Shown here: in pieces, positions 9,641 through 21,008 of the stretch | Layout: the number at the start of each line of letters is the position of its first letter | How positions within the stretch are numbered: position 1 is the stretch's first letter | NCBI GenBank assembly: GCA_936432065.2 | Contig: OW386291.2 | Coordinates: 16,097,821-16,161,820 of the forward strand | Reading direction: 5' to 3' | Origin: Rutpela maculata | Taxonomy: Eukaryota > Arthropoda > Insecta > Coleoptera > Cerambycidae | DNA: 64,000 nt | Notes under the pieces: generated by a model | Databases searched by the model: none | The model's input: only the letters and a program-made list of their open reading frames with translations | Told to the model about the DNA's origin: nothing | Position numbers and translations under genes: made by a program

Positions 9641-11798
9641 ATAATCCACTGCATTTAGTGAAAAATGAGCCGCATCTTCAGACCAATTCATACAAAAGCA
9701 AATGTTCGTTTTCCAGGTAGGTTCTGGTGTCCTTAATGAGGTCTCAAAAGTCCCCGAAGTGGGAGTGTAAGGATAAAATTTGGCAACGCTGTAAAGGGCT
9801 AAAATCATGCTCGGAAACGAATTTTTCGAGATATCTCGGTTTTCATTGCCTCTACGACAAAAATACATCAGGCCAAGAAAGCTATGAAAATTCTCTATAA
9901 AAAAGATAGAGGGTCTTTTTTTCGTATACGCAACAGTTTTCTTGAAAAATTCCAGTAAGTCATACCTAAAATCAAAAAATTTATTTGTGACAGTTTTTAT
10001 TGCACGGAGAATTTCAAAATTAAAAAAAATCCTGGTTGGCTGTATCCTTGATACAGCCGTAAGTTTTACGTGGATACGTCTATGCATAAGAGCATATTCG
10101 GGCATTTGGAAGAACAATGCAAATTAATGTTTCAAACTGAGTTTATTAAGCACGATGATGGCATAAGCTCCTGTTCACGAAATGTCACCCGAAACGAAAA
10201 CATAGACGTATCCACGTCAAAAACAACGCATGCATCTTTGAGCGAATATGACGGTGGTGCTATTCTGTTGGCGGCCCGGGATACTAACAGTAAGTTGGGG
10301 GTGGTTTCTTAGGGGTTGCAAGAGACAACACGACTTCAGGGGTGTTATCAGGTGAAGTCTTTCGTGCCTTTTGCAGGTTTTCTTATTTATATTTTTGCCT
10401 TTTCAAATAACGGAGATATCCCATGTTAATGTAATTCTGGGACACCCGGTATATTCCTTCGAATTTATAATGAATTAATCGGATGCTCGAAGACGTAGGG
10501 CTTCGTGCGGTCGTCTCTCGGACTAATGTTAATAGAAGAGACTGAACGAAAGAAATTTTTCTCCTCAAACCAGGCAGAGGGAAGGTCCAACGAAAAATTT
10601 ATTCTTCACGAAGCTTTGATCACCATAAAGATATTCGAGATCACATATTGTTTCTGCACGCATTCTCTGGGTGTGACACTACATCTGCTCTGTTTAATAA
10701 AGGCAAGACTGCAGCTTTGAAAGTGATGAAAAACGGCAGAACTTGAAACTTGTAGCTGAAGTTTTCAGCAAGACTGGTACTTTTTCTGACATAGTTACTT
10801 CGAATGGGATAAAATTTCTCCTCTCAATCTATAACTCTCCAGTTAAAGAAGTTTCCATCGATAACTATCGGTATTCTTGCTTTATTAAAGCTGTGAGCAA
10901 AAGCAAACCAGTGAAATTGAATTCATTACCACCCACTCATGACGCAGCTCAACAGCATCTATTTCGTGTTTATTTTCAAGTACAGAAATAGTTGGGTAAT
11001 GTATTGAATCCTAAATAGTGGGGATGGATGTTGAAAGATACCATATTGTGGCCAAAAACAACATCCCAACTTCCTGCGCCTGATTGCCTTCTGAAGATGA
11101 TTTTCTGCAACTTACGAAAGGTTGTGGACCATTGTGTGGCTGTCGGAGGTTGGGACTTAATTGCTCACCAGTTTGCGGCAACTGCCATGGAAAATCTTGC
11201 TTGAATGCTAAACCGATTGAAAACTCGTCAGAAATAGAAGCCGTCACTGAAGCAGAGACTGAAAGTTCTCAGATTGACTCGGACTTCCTCGAACGAATCG
11301 ATGAATTTATAGAAGGAGAAAACGGACAAGAAGGAAATTGTTAATTTGACAACATTTTAATAAGTACGACAGTCGTGGATTAGGCCTACCGGGGAAACCA
11401 GATAAAAAAAATACGCCTAGTACTCAACCTCAAGGGTGGTGTGGAATAGAGTACTTAAATTATCCATAATATCCCATAAGTTCAAATTCAATGCAAGATT
11501 TTCAAGAAAACTATTGCGTATACGAAAAAAAGACACTCTATCTGTTTTATAGAGAATTTCCATAGCTTTCTTTTTGCTCTAATGTATTTTTGTCGTAGAG
11601 GCAATGAAAACCGAGATATCTCGCAAAATTTGTTTCCGAGCACGATTTTAGCCCTTTACAGTGTTGCCAAATTTTATCCTTACACTCCCACTTCGGGGAC
11701 TTTTGAGACCTTATTAAGGACACCCGAACCTACCTGAAAACCAACATTTGCTTTTGTATGAATTGGTCGGAATAAAAATCCTAAATGCAGTGGATTAT
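9641..11798. mobile_element. Long-TIR element carrying a decayed GCDTTSA/Cys-rich gene
   Basis: The termini ATAATCCACTGCATTTAG and CTAAATGCAGTGGATTAT are exact complements. Arms of about 310 bp (9,641-9,955 and 11,485-11,798) stay clearly alignable, e.g. CGAAAAATTC/GCAAAATTTG around 'gagatatctcggttttcattgcc' and CCCGAAGTGGGAG/CTCCCACTTCGGG. The minus-strand frame at 9,638-10,117 is arm sequence, not a gene. Between the arms lies a coding relic (10,585-11,343) and a small hairpin made of TGGATACGTCTATG and its complement near 10,070 and 10,200. The target duplication is unclear. Confidence 0.75.
10585..11343 (+). pseudogene. C-terminal half of the recurring XPG/FEN-like + Cys-rich protein family
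   Basis: In frame pieces the sequence reads 'ILFLHAFSGCDTTSALFNKG' (about 10,645-10,705), then after a stop a frame from 10,743 with 'YRYSCFIKAVSKSK' and 'SLPPTHDAAQQHLFRVYFQ'. A shifted stretch follows with 'WGW', then 'QLPAP', then the tail 'KGCGPLCGCRRLGLNCSPVC', 'GNCHGKSCLNA' (11,084-11,225) and an acidic C-terminus. This order (H-A-F-x-G-C-D-T-T-S, then LPPT…QH.FR.Y.QVQ.W, W-G-W, PAP, Cys module) is that of a conserved but poorly named family in invertebrate genomes. The GCDTTSA…GKGK segment resembles the helix-two-turn-helix of XPG/FEN nucleases (inference). At least two frameshifts and two stops make it dead. It is the only gene inside the 9,641-11,798 element. Confidence 0.7.
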
Positions 11799-12814
11799 AT
11801 TATTTAACACTTTGCAATATTTGTGAAACCATCTTTAACCAAGTGTTCGTTTGCAATCCCCCCCCCCCCAATTTTACTTTTTAAATATTCTATTGATTAG
11901 TTTGTAACGAGAGGATGAACTTAAAATGTTAAATATGTAGCTATTATCCAATATAAACTTTTTTGTCAGACCGTTCACTTTTTATGAACACCCTCTCCCT
12001 CCCCATCGTTCAATTTGCCACATATTCAATAACACCTCTACCGCTATAGAAGCAAACGTATTTGTTGAATAGCCCCATATCGAATTCAGCCGGGCCGAAC
12101 CTTCATAAGAACGCGTTCTATGGACTTGTTATTTTTTTATAGAAAATCTATCGTGTGTCAGCTTTATAAAAAAATATCACCGTTTTAAGTAAATTTTAAT
12201 ATATGTATAGCGTAGCAAATCTGCAACGTATTTCAGTGTAGTATAGTTGTCCAATGTTAAACACCTTCTCAACATCTTATTAAATTTCACTATACATTTA
12301 TCGACTAACTTCAACAAATTTTTTTATCGTTCTCAGACATTGTGAAAATAAATAAGGTTGTACCTACCCTCAACGGTAACTGGAATAAATAAATAGAACT
12401 TGGTCCGAATAAAATGTTCATATACATATTCGCAGTCGGCAACATTTTCTCTTGTACATCTAAATATATGGTAGGCTTCACCCACCACACCATTTCCCTA
12501 ATGTATGCTGTCCCAGTCACGCAACACATTACGTCTCATTATAACATGCTAGACGATATAAATGATACTTATTTTGATTTTGGGTAATCAATAATTGTTA
12601 AATTATTGACTCTAGACATCAAAATTAATACCCTAACTCTATACTTATCAATGAAACGTATGTAAAAATGTAATATGCATAAGAAATACTGAATGATTTG
12701 ATACTCTCATTATAATCGTAAAATATGCTTGTTTACTTACTGCTTCTTTTTGTGATATGCTGCTAAAATTAAATAAATTCTAAATATATCCTTAACCCAC
12801 TCATTTTGTTTCAG
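11799..12814. other. No recognised feature
   Basis: AT-rich unique-looking sequence. A short minus-strand frame (12,311-12,529) shows no known motif. It lies directly upstream of the candidate exon at 12,815 and may be intronic. Confidence 0.35.
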
Positions 12815-12862
12815 GTACAACTACAACTCTTTTCATCGGATATAACTTTCTCATTACCATCG
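12815..12862 (+). other. Candidate 48-bp phase-0 internal exon of an unknown host gene
   Basis: A strong-looking acceptor (CATTTTGTTTCAG ending at 12,814) is followed by 48 bases open in two frames and then a consensus donor GTAAGT at 12,863. In frame 0 it encodes VQLQLFSSDITFSLPS, exactly 16 codons. The second open frame gives TTTTLFIGYNFLITI. No polypeptide family is recognised. Short exons with such sites also arise by chance in AT-rich DNA, so this is only a candidate. It is the one place in the window with a host-gene-like signal. Confidence 0.3.
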
Positions 12863-14616
12863 GTAAGTGCTCCGAAAAACATTTTTTAGATAATTTTTGA
12901 GAGTTCCTGTCTGTTTTGAATTACTCGCGTATTATTATACACAAAGAAGAACGTGGAAAGACTAATCAAAACTTCATCAAACTTTGCCAAATTTAGAAAA
13001 GCTTGGATTAACATTACTTTAATAACTTTATTTTAAATACGATCGATCGTTGTTAAGCTTTTATACACACTATTGATAGGACGAAGCGTTACAAGATAGC
13101 TTTTTAGCCTTTGGTTTATTTAGCAAAGTAGGGTTTCTTATCTTCTTGTTGTTTAAATGCAAATTAAAGGTTTAGTGACTAGATCATGATATAAAGTTCA
13201 TAAAGAATATATATATATCTTATGCATTAGACGGAATATATTAATTATTGTATTATATTTATCACGGTACAGTTGCACTCTGGATGTTTTAATTTGATGC
13301 TGTTGGACATGCGGTTATACATTTATTTAATGAACATACTAGAGGACCTTGTAGAAAGTTTCATTCAACTGTGAATAACAACTCTTTTTGTTTAATTGAA
13401 TTGTTCTCGAAATTAACAAGTTTATTGTGATATTATAATTATAATCACAATAAGGTGGGATAACCGTATTGACTTTGTGGCAAACTAAATTCGGCCTTTT
13501 ATGCGATATTCAAAATTAAATCCAGCTTCGATAATAAAGGATTGTTATATAAATAGGTATTACTGGCTGGCTTAGTTTATGGAATAACTAACATATATAA
13601 TTATATAGTTTTCCTCAATTATCTCGCTATCTAGGCGTTTTTTCAAAAAATTTATAAAAACAAAAAGTATTTAGAATTGCATTTCCCATATGGCTATGCT
13701 ATTAGATTTGCAATTTTATCTTTATTTTTATATGTTAGTTTTTCCGTTTTTCCGGAAAACTAAAGGGAAAATTGCAAATCTAACAAAACAGTCATATGGA
13801 AAATGCGATTTTAAACACTTTTTATTCTTGTATTTTTTTTTCAAACAAATGCTTATTTTCTGATATATTTGCATCTTTTGCTAAAAAAAAATATATATAT
13901 AAGAACATGTTGCGACATGTTTGGAATTTTTTTAGTATTCTTTTCGTGATCAGCGCATGTTTTTACATAAAGGGTCCAAACATACCAAACTCTCCGAAAT
14001 TTTCCCTGCCATTTCCTTCATTTACTGTACTATCTAGTTTTAAAAGTCAAACAAAATCATATTTCCTGGATAAGGCGTTTTAACCTGTACTATCTTTAAA
14101 AATATAATTATGCATTATAAACATAATTTTTCAGCGTATAAATACTTCATGAATTATTTGTACTATTTTTTTTTCTTTTTATTTGTATGCGTATCTGTTC
14201 GTATATAAGTGTTTTTGTGTGTGTCTATGTACCAAATATAATTTTTATCCGTCAAACGGTTTTGTAAATATAGCGCCAACCGACAGACAAACACCAGACA
14301 GACAGACTTTAAGTTTCGTAATTTAAATAGTCTGAAACGCGAAAATCCGAAGAAATCTCGAAGGATGATTTTTTCACAATTACAGTATTTCCCTTCGAAC
14401 ATAAGGACGGTAAAAAAGTATACTTAACACTGAATCTTCTTTTAACTAATAGTTTAGCAGTATTTATAGATACATATATCCAGATTATCTAAAAGTTTAT
14501 AACATAATAATAGCATACTAAATTATTTGTTTCATTCATAACATTAATTTCAATTTAGCACTTAATTTCGATTGTATACTACATCTTTTAATTTGCCATT
14601 CGATCTTTCTGTTATA
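12863..14616. other. No gene; one short foldback repeat
   Basis: AT-rich. At 13,658-13,826 the segments GAATTGCATTTCCCATATGG and CATATGGAAAATGCGATTTT form inverted arms with AGATTTGCAATTTT between them, around a centre near 13,745. A small perfect-looking palindrome around TTATTGTGAT…ATCACAATAA lies at 13,421-13,453. Frames at 13,796-14,083 and 14,163-14,402 show no known motif. Confidence 0.45.
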
Positions 14617-15654
14617 CAGGGTCATTCACGGAAAGCGGGTATTAGACGTTTCTTGGGATCTGTCGAGTTTAGAAATTTGAAAATTTGGATATGGCGGATC
14701 CAACGAAAAGATTTTCATGCTTGTGATACTTCCGCTTATACCGGATGTAGCACCTAACTTTGTTATTTTAAATGGAACACCCTGTATTTTATTGCATATT
14801 TCGATTCCTCATAAAATTTTAGCTTAGTTTTATGTACCATAACATACTCTTAAACATACCGGTTTTCGAGATAATTAATATTTTTGGAGATTTTTGACGG
14901 TTCCCACCCTTCGGGAAAAAAATCGATATCTTCTATCATGTAGCTGATTAGGAAATTTTCTTTTCAAACTCTTACAAGTATCCTATGACCTAACTGAAGG
15001 AACCAAGTTATGACTTGTATTGTCTACTAACAAACAGTGCTGATTTTGTTTGTACGTTTTACAAATATTCGTCCATAATAAGAAAACAAAGAGAGATAGG
15101 TATAGGGAATGGTAATATAAATCGATGCAGAATTCAATCCTCTATTAGATTCTGTGAAAATATACAGTGGGTTAAATTTGAAAAAAAATAGTTTTTGACG
15201 TTTGAACTAAAACAATGTTCGACTGTGAAAATAAAATACTCTGTATGATATTGTGAAAACATAAGAGAACTTTTAGTTAGGTCATAGGATACTTGTAAGA
15301 GTTTGAAAAAAAAAATCTCCTAATCGGCTACATGATAGAAGATATCAATTTTTTTCCGTAAAAAATCTCCAAAAATATTAATTATCTCGAAAACCGGTAT
15401 GTTTAAGAGTATGTTATGGTACATAAACCTAAGCTAAAATTTTATGAGGAATCGAAATATGCAATAAAATACAGGTGTTCCATTTAAAATAACAAAGTTA
15501 GGTGCTACATCCGGTATAAGCGGAAGTAGCACAAGCATGAAAATATTTTCGTTGGATCCGCCATATCCAAAAACCCCCTCATACCAATTTTCAAATTTCT
15601 AAACTCGACAGATCCCAAGAAACGTCTAATACCCTCTTTCCGTGAATGACCCTG
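14617..15654. mobile_element. TA-flanked long-TIR element (mariner-type ends), non-coding
   Basis: The ends CAGGGTCATTCACGGAAAG and CTTTCCGTGAATGACCCTG are exact complements and are flanked by TA on both sides, the target signature of Tc1/mariner elements. The arms are about 390 bp and closely matched, e.g. TATGGCGGATCCAACGAAAA and its complement, and ACCTAACTTTGTTATTTTAA. The middle (15,005-15,265) is unique and contains no transposase motif. Inside each arm is another copy of the GGAACACCCTGTATTTTATT motif, which resembles the ends of other elements in this window (53,358 and 59,352). Confidence 0.8.
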
Positions 15655-16327
15655 TATGTTAAATATAATATAAATATATGTGCTGATATATTACGTTTAA
15701 TTAAACGTAAACATCTAAACGAAGCTAAGTAAATCGTTGTGCAAAATGTAATAAAGCTGTTGTAATTATATTTAATTTATTATTTATACAATTACTTTAT
15801 TGAATTTTATTACTTCGCCTCAATCGCTGCTTTATTGACTGACGTAATTAAAAGTGTTTCTGGTCTTTTAATGTTAAAAGTCAAATTTCATTAATGAAAT
15901 GATTACCAAAATTTTTTTAATGCTGTATTTTAAAACGGCAGTTTTGTTTTCCACCACCAAAGATAGTGTTGCTCGGGCTGGATCGTATACTGGATATTAC
16001 AAGTAGATAAGCCAACTACTGGTGATCCTCAAAGAGTGGGCTTATGAGAGACAGATAGTTAAGCAGAGACTGCATGCTAGGGTGGTCCTTAACAATCCTT
16101 GGACAAAAAAAATGTTTCAAAGTACTTTCAGGACACCTACTATTTAAACCATTAATTAAAGATATAATTTGTGCAACGTTTGATTTCAATCAGATAACAC
16201 AAAAAGTCGCCATTCAAAACTTGAACTATGAAAATATTTGAAACAGAAAGAAAAATTTACGGCCGTAAAATACAAAGTTGACAAAACATAATTCAATACA
16301 AAAATGACTAACTTCAGTTTTTAAAAA
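15655..16327. other. No recognised feature
   Basis: AT-rich spacer between the long-TIR element and family D copy 2, without repeats or frames of note. Confidence 0.35.
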
Positions 16328-17000
16328 TCGGCAGCTACTGGAAGTGGTATGAACCTCCACATCCGGTGGATCTTTGAAACCGAAAAGGGCACAAAATATT
16401 AACGATCTCGTTTAATTATATTTATTAAGATGAAATCATTTTTTCACATTAAAAAAAAAATCTTAGGATCGATACGATTTGTACCTGCGAACCTCAAGTT
16501 TAAAATTTTTAGTCTCGCACTTCAGCACACTAATCTATGCAGAGAGTTACTTTAGGTTGTAAAATATATGATACACAAGAAGTGTGACGCTATTTATAGA
16601 TTGTTATTTTGTTTTTTTAATTTTTTTCTACGAAAACCAAATCGAAAAAATACTTGTGTGATATATCGTTGAATTCAGAAATTTATCTACTTTTCAATGA
16701 TTCAATTACAAATTTTAAGTTAGTATAAAATAAACAAGTTGTTGTGCCAAAACGGCACTAAACGTAATCCGATCTCAACCAAAATCTGGAGCACTAAAGA
16801 AACCCTCGTGCAAAGTTTCATCCAAATCCGTTTAGTAGTTTCGCCGCTATCGTGCTAACACATACACACACACAGACATTTTTCAAAAATCAGTTTTTTG
16901 GAATCTGGGACCTCAAAACGTAAAGATCTGATGTTATTTCAATTTTCGATTTTGGACCAATTTTGGTAACATTTCACAATTTTGTTAGGAGGTTAAAATA
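16328..17000 (+). repeat. Dispersed repeat family D, copy 2 (uninterrupted)
   Basis: This copy matches the three pieces of family D copy 1 in the same order, so it works as an empty-site reference for the insertions at 6,886-7,973 and 8,062-8,481. It begins near GGCAGCTACTGG and CCACATCCGGTGGATCTTT. It passes through AACGATCTCGTTTAATTATA and ends with CGTTTAGTAGTTTCGCCGCT, a short CA-rich run and CCTCAAAACGTAAAGATCTG. It has no coding capacity. Confidence 0.7.
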
Positions 17001-17882
17001 CCATTTACATGAAAATTGCATTACTGAGCTATCGATTATTTCTTTAATGAAATGTATTAGTCATGTCACGTATTATTCAAAAACAGCAACAGTCCTCAGC
17101 GAGTTTCTAAACAAAAATCGTGGTAGTAAGCAGCAGTAAACGCGTTGAAACTAATGGTGTTAGTTTCATGGAAGGTTCTATCTTGATACAGTTCACAATT
17201 TCTATCGTAAGGTGCACTATAACTTACTAACTATTTGCAATTACTGGTTGCAAACAAAATACTAATTTCTTTTTCTTTCCAACAGATGAAAAACTTAGGT
17301 TCATGATATTATCATATCCGCGAAGCGGAGAGCGTCACACTCGAGGGCGACAATGACACTGCGCTCGAATTATACACATAATTTTATCTACAATCGTCTG
17401 AAAATATCAAAATAAAAGGATAATTAAGTTGAAGTTTGGCTGAGAAAGGCGATTCATCAACATTTTATGAGTATGCCTTGCATATGTGATCAAAATAGAC
17501 AGACAAACAAACCACAAACACGAGCAAACTACAATCGCTGTCATTTTATTTAAGTTTTATTAATTGTTAAAAAGGTTCGTATTCTTCGTATAAATAAATT
17601 AGGTAATTAATTGTTACTCTTACATCAACTCTCATTACATTAACAACAGTTTCGGGCTATTATTATTTCATAAAAATACATTGTCAATATTTCGACCAAA
17701 CTTGTGTGATGACAGATGCACTCGAGCAAGCGTAAAAGTATTTTGCTGCTCGTTGTCATGGGAGGTGAGTGGCAAAGTGACATTATTGACAGCTCCTCGG
17801 CAAAGTCAACTTTGCGCTTTCAAAATGTGAGCAAAAATGCCTACTTTATATGTCGATTGTAGATAAATAGCTATAGCCCGTT
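17001..17882. other. No recognised gene
   Basis: An acceptor-like tract (TTTCTTTCCAACAG) ends at 17,285, but the following frame stops within eight codons. Short complementary segments (TTTATCTACAATCG near 17,382 and CGATTGTAGATAAA near 17,853) could be ends of a decayed MITE. Confidence 0.3.
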
Positions 17883-20800
17883 GGGCAGAGCGCGAAAAGC
17901 CTTCTCTTTCTTGACCTACCCAATACTGAAGTATAACCAGATGGGACCTTCACTACGTATTAAAGCATGTTATTTTACATAGGAAATCAAAATTGACGAC
18001 ACTCTCCATTGGTCGAGACCGAAGATATAAGAAAAAAACTAAAAAAAAAGAAATTTAGAATTTTAATATTTAATCAAATATAACTTTAGAACTAAAACAA
18101 AAATAAAATTTTTGTCTGGTTTTGACAAGTAAACATTGCTGTTTAATTTGAAGTATAATTTATTGCAATAATTAAAAAATTAACATAAAAAAACTGGCAA
18201 AATTCAAAAGGATACACAAATCAGCAACATTTTTCAAATTCTTAACTCGCCTTAACTCGCTTATATAACGAGCTATTCACTTTTTTCTTTCATCAAAAAC
18301 TGACAAATTTAATAGGCCTCATTTTGTCTCGATTCCTGCCGGATCTAATTTTTTAACTAAAAGCGCTACAGCCCTTGAATACAACGAAGCACACTACGAC
18401 GACGAAGACACGAGGCTTCCTCTCTCGCCCCCACTACGCTCTCGGCCCATCAGGAAACGTATCGGCTGCTGGCCTCATTATTGTCTGGATAAGTATTAAT
18501 ATAAGTATATATTATTTTATTTACATTTAGGCTATTACAGTTTATGTATATTGTAGATATACCTATTATCAATGAAAAAAACTGCATGTTACTTTTGCGA
18601 AACTGCTGAAAGCAGTGAAAATCTAATGGTAAAAAACCAACTGTTACTGGCATCAGGTCTATTATACATTGTGCAAATGAAAGAAAAAATTCTTATAAAA
18701 TAAAGTGGTGGCACTTATTTGCACACTCTTCGGTACTGATTTCATTATTCTTGTCGGACATCTTTTTGTAATAAGAATGATATTAGTAGAGACAAGACAT
18801 ATTGCCTCTGATATTAGTAAAGTGATTAAAAATGTAAGTGAGCCTTCATGTGGTTATAATGAAGATAAAAATCAGATTAAAATAATATAGCATTGTCTGA
18901 TCTGTGGAAGATCCAGAAAAATAAGAATAAATTAAAAACATTTTTAAGAAGCAATTTGTACAGGAACGGGTGCGGAAACTAGAAAAAAAAAATATATTAA
19001 AGCTGCAGTGACGCATTGTGATATAGAAATAAAAGGCAGGTTTTACTTTTATTCAGATTTATTTGGGGATGACGGAAATTATCATAAAATTTGTTATGCA
19101 AAATATATTAGCAAAAAAAAAATTAAATATGTACAAACTAAACCACTGAAAGAAAAAATGAATTTAAGGTAGCGTTAAACATTTTATTTAGGGAGGTTGA
19201 ACTTGCTGTTTTGCAAAAAAGAATCCTTAACTTTAATATTTCTAAAAACACTCCTTAATGATATATTTGAAGAAATCACGGAAGAAGAATTAGATTATTA
19301 TAGCAGCGGAAATATAAGAAAGAGACTAGAAAGCATTTAAACAAACAAAGTGTTTTGGGAACACAAAGGAAATACAACAGTTCATTCAAGTGATAATAAA
19401 GCTAAAAAGACTAACGAATTTTTGTTGTCAGACACAAGTGCTGCCAGTATCTTAACTGAAGCTATATATAGCTTCATGTCCACCTATAGGTGGACATTTT
19501 AAAACTGTAAAAAAACACGACTACTATTCGGAATAATCATCAATGTAAACAAGAAGCTTCAGATTTGTTATAAACATTTATGTCGTGGATACTAAATATG
19601 TCGGCACAGACAAATTTGATTTAAACGTTATTTCTATAGTAATGCAATTTATATCAATAATTATGAAAAAAAAAACAACCACCATAGACCACTTTTTTAA
19701 TCCTTTATATATAATTACATGTGTATCGTGCCGTCAGAAGAAAAAAAACCTAATGATATGCTTTATTCTTTTGGCTATGGTTATTCCTACGATGAAATAC
19801 GGATATTTAACATCTTTAGCTAGTCAGGTATTAGTAAAAACTACGACATTTTTATTCCACCTGGAGTTCCTCCAGTAAGTTCTGAAGAAAACAATTACAT
19901 TCATCGACATCGACAATTTTGATCAAAACTAAGACAGGCTAGATGGTAAAAATCCCACTCCCATTACTGCTTGGAATGGTATTATTTAAAAAAAGATCGG
20001 CCTATTTACACAAGAATATCTATCCAATAAATTTTAACTGATTTTAACCCTTCCAGTTTACATGAAAACAAAAATATAGATGTACAAAAATCCAACTAAT
20101 CGTTCAGATCCTCTACGAGTGAGTGAAAGCATGCCAAATAACTGTTTTGATTATGTGGTTACTTCTGACACTTTATGGAAAATATTAAAATTTACGAAGC
20201 AAAGTAGAAACTTTACTAGCTGGCATGAGTTTAACAATGATATATCTGAAAATCAGTTATCTCTGTCTGATACCTATTATTTTCCATTTATTAATGCACC
20301 ACCCGCGTTGTACGACTCCATATATAGCGGATTATTACAATTAATATCATATTATTCAATTTGATTTATTAATTTTATCATCTTACAATAAAGGAAGATT
20401 ATTGTAAAGCTTTTGTTACGGCCGCTGATTATAGCCTTGCGCGGTTTATGGCGAACGCGGGATGTACCGGGAACGAGAGGGGAAGCCTTGCGACTCCGTC
20501 GCCGAAGTGCGCTTCGTTGTGTTTAAAAGGCTGTACCTCTTTTATTTACAGAGCTAGACCCAGCATTAATTGAGACAAAATGGAGTTTATGAAATTTGGC
20601 AGTTTTTGGTGAAAAAAACATTCGAATAGCTCAATACATAAGCGAGTTACGAGTTAGAGCTTTTAAAAAAATTGACAATTTGTGTAACATCTAAATTAAC
20701 GTCAATTTTCTAGTGTTAAAGTTATTATTTTTGTAATAAATTATACATCAAATTAAAGAGAATCGTTTATACTATAAAACTAAAAAATATATATAATTCT

Positions 20801-21008
20801 ATCTTTTTTCGTTTGAAAGTTATTCGTGGTTGAATTTGAATTTTGTTATTTTCATTTTTTTTTGTTTTTTTCTTGTAACTTCAGTCTCGACCAATGGAGA
20901 GTGTCGTCAAAAGTGATTTCCTATGTAAAAAAACCTGCTGAATAAAATGAAATAGGTTTTGTTTGGTTATGCCTCGGTATTGGGTTAGTGAACGCTAGAG
21001 CCTGCCAT
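17883..21008. mobile_element. Long-TIR (about 550 bp) element with the N-terminal half of the recurring family
   Basis: The left arm 17,883-18,435 and the right arm 20,450-21,008 are diverged inverted repeats. The best-preserved segment is CACTCTCCATTGGTCGAGAC and its complement, followed by several hundred bases of alignable sequence (GAGCTATTC, CAAAAACTG-CAAATTT, CATTTTGTCTCGATT, TACAGCC, AACGAAGC, GAGGCTTCCTCTCTCG). The interior carries a heavily decayed coding relic (18,580-20,364). Its ends are unrelated to those of the 6,886 and 9,641 elements, although the cargo seems to be of the same protein family. Confidence 0.75.
18580..20364 (+). pseudogene. N-terminal half of the recurring conserved protein family (decayed)
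   Basis: Many frameshifts and stops are present, but a chain of motifs lies in the family's order. There is a CxxC start (CYFCE, about 18,585), then 'DIFEEITEEELDYYSSGNIR' (about 19,256-19,320) and a 'GYGYSYDEI' segment (about 19,775). 'IPPGVPPVSSEENN' follows (about 19,855), then 'DNFDQN' with 'DRLDGKN' (about 19,905-19,955). The longest open stretch (20,080-20,364) has 'CFDYVVTSDTLWKILKF' and 'YYFPFINAPPALYDSIYSGL'. The DN.D.N…LDGKN and PFIN.PP..Y..IY patterns are those I associate with the same family whose C-terminal half appears at 10,585-11,343. The function is unknown. It sits between the two long inverted arms of the 17,883-21,008 element. Confidence 0.6.

Noticed and set aside
9638..10117. 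159-codon minus-strand open frame
   Set aside because: It lies in the left inverted arm of the 9,641-11,798 element. The right arm has the same sequence broken by differences, and no protein motif is present.
17272..17330. Splice-acceptor-like tract ending in CAACAG followed by ATGAAAAACTTAGG
   Set aside because: The frame ends after about seven codons and no donor is found, so there is no support for an exon.
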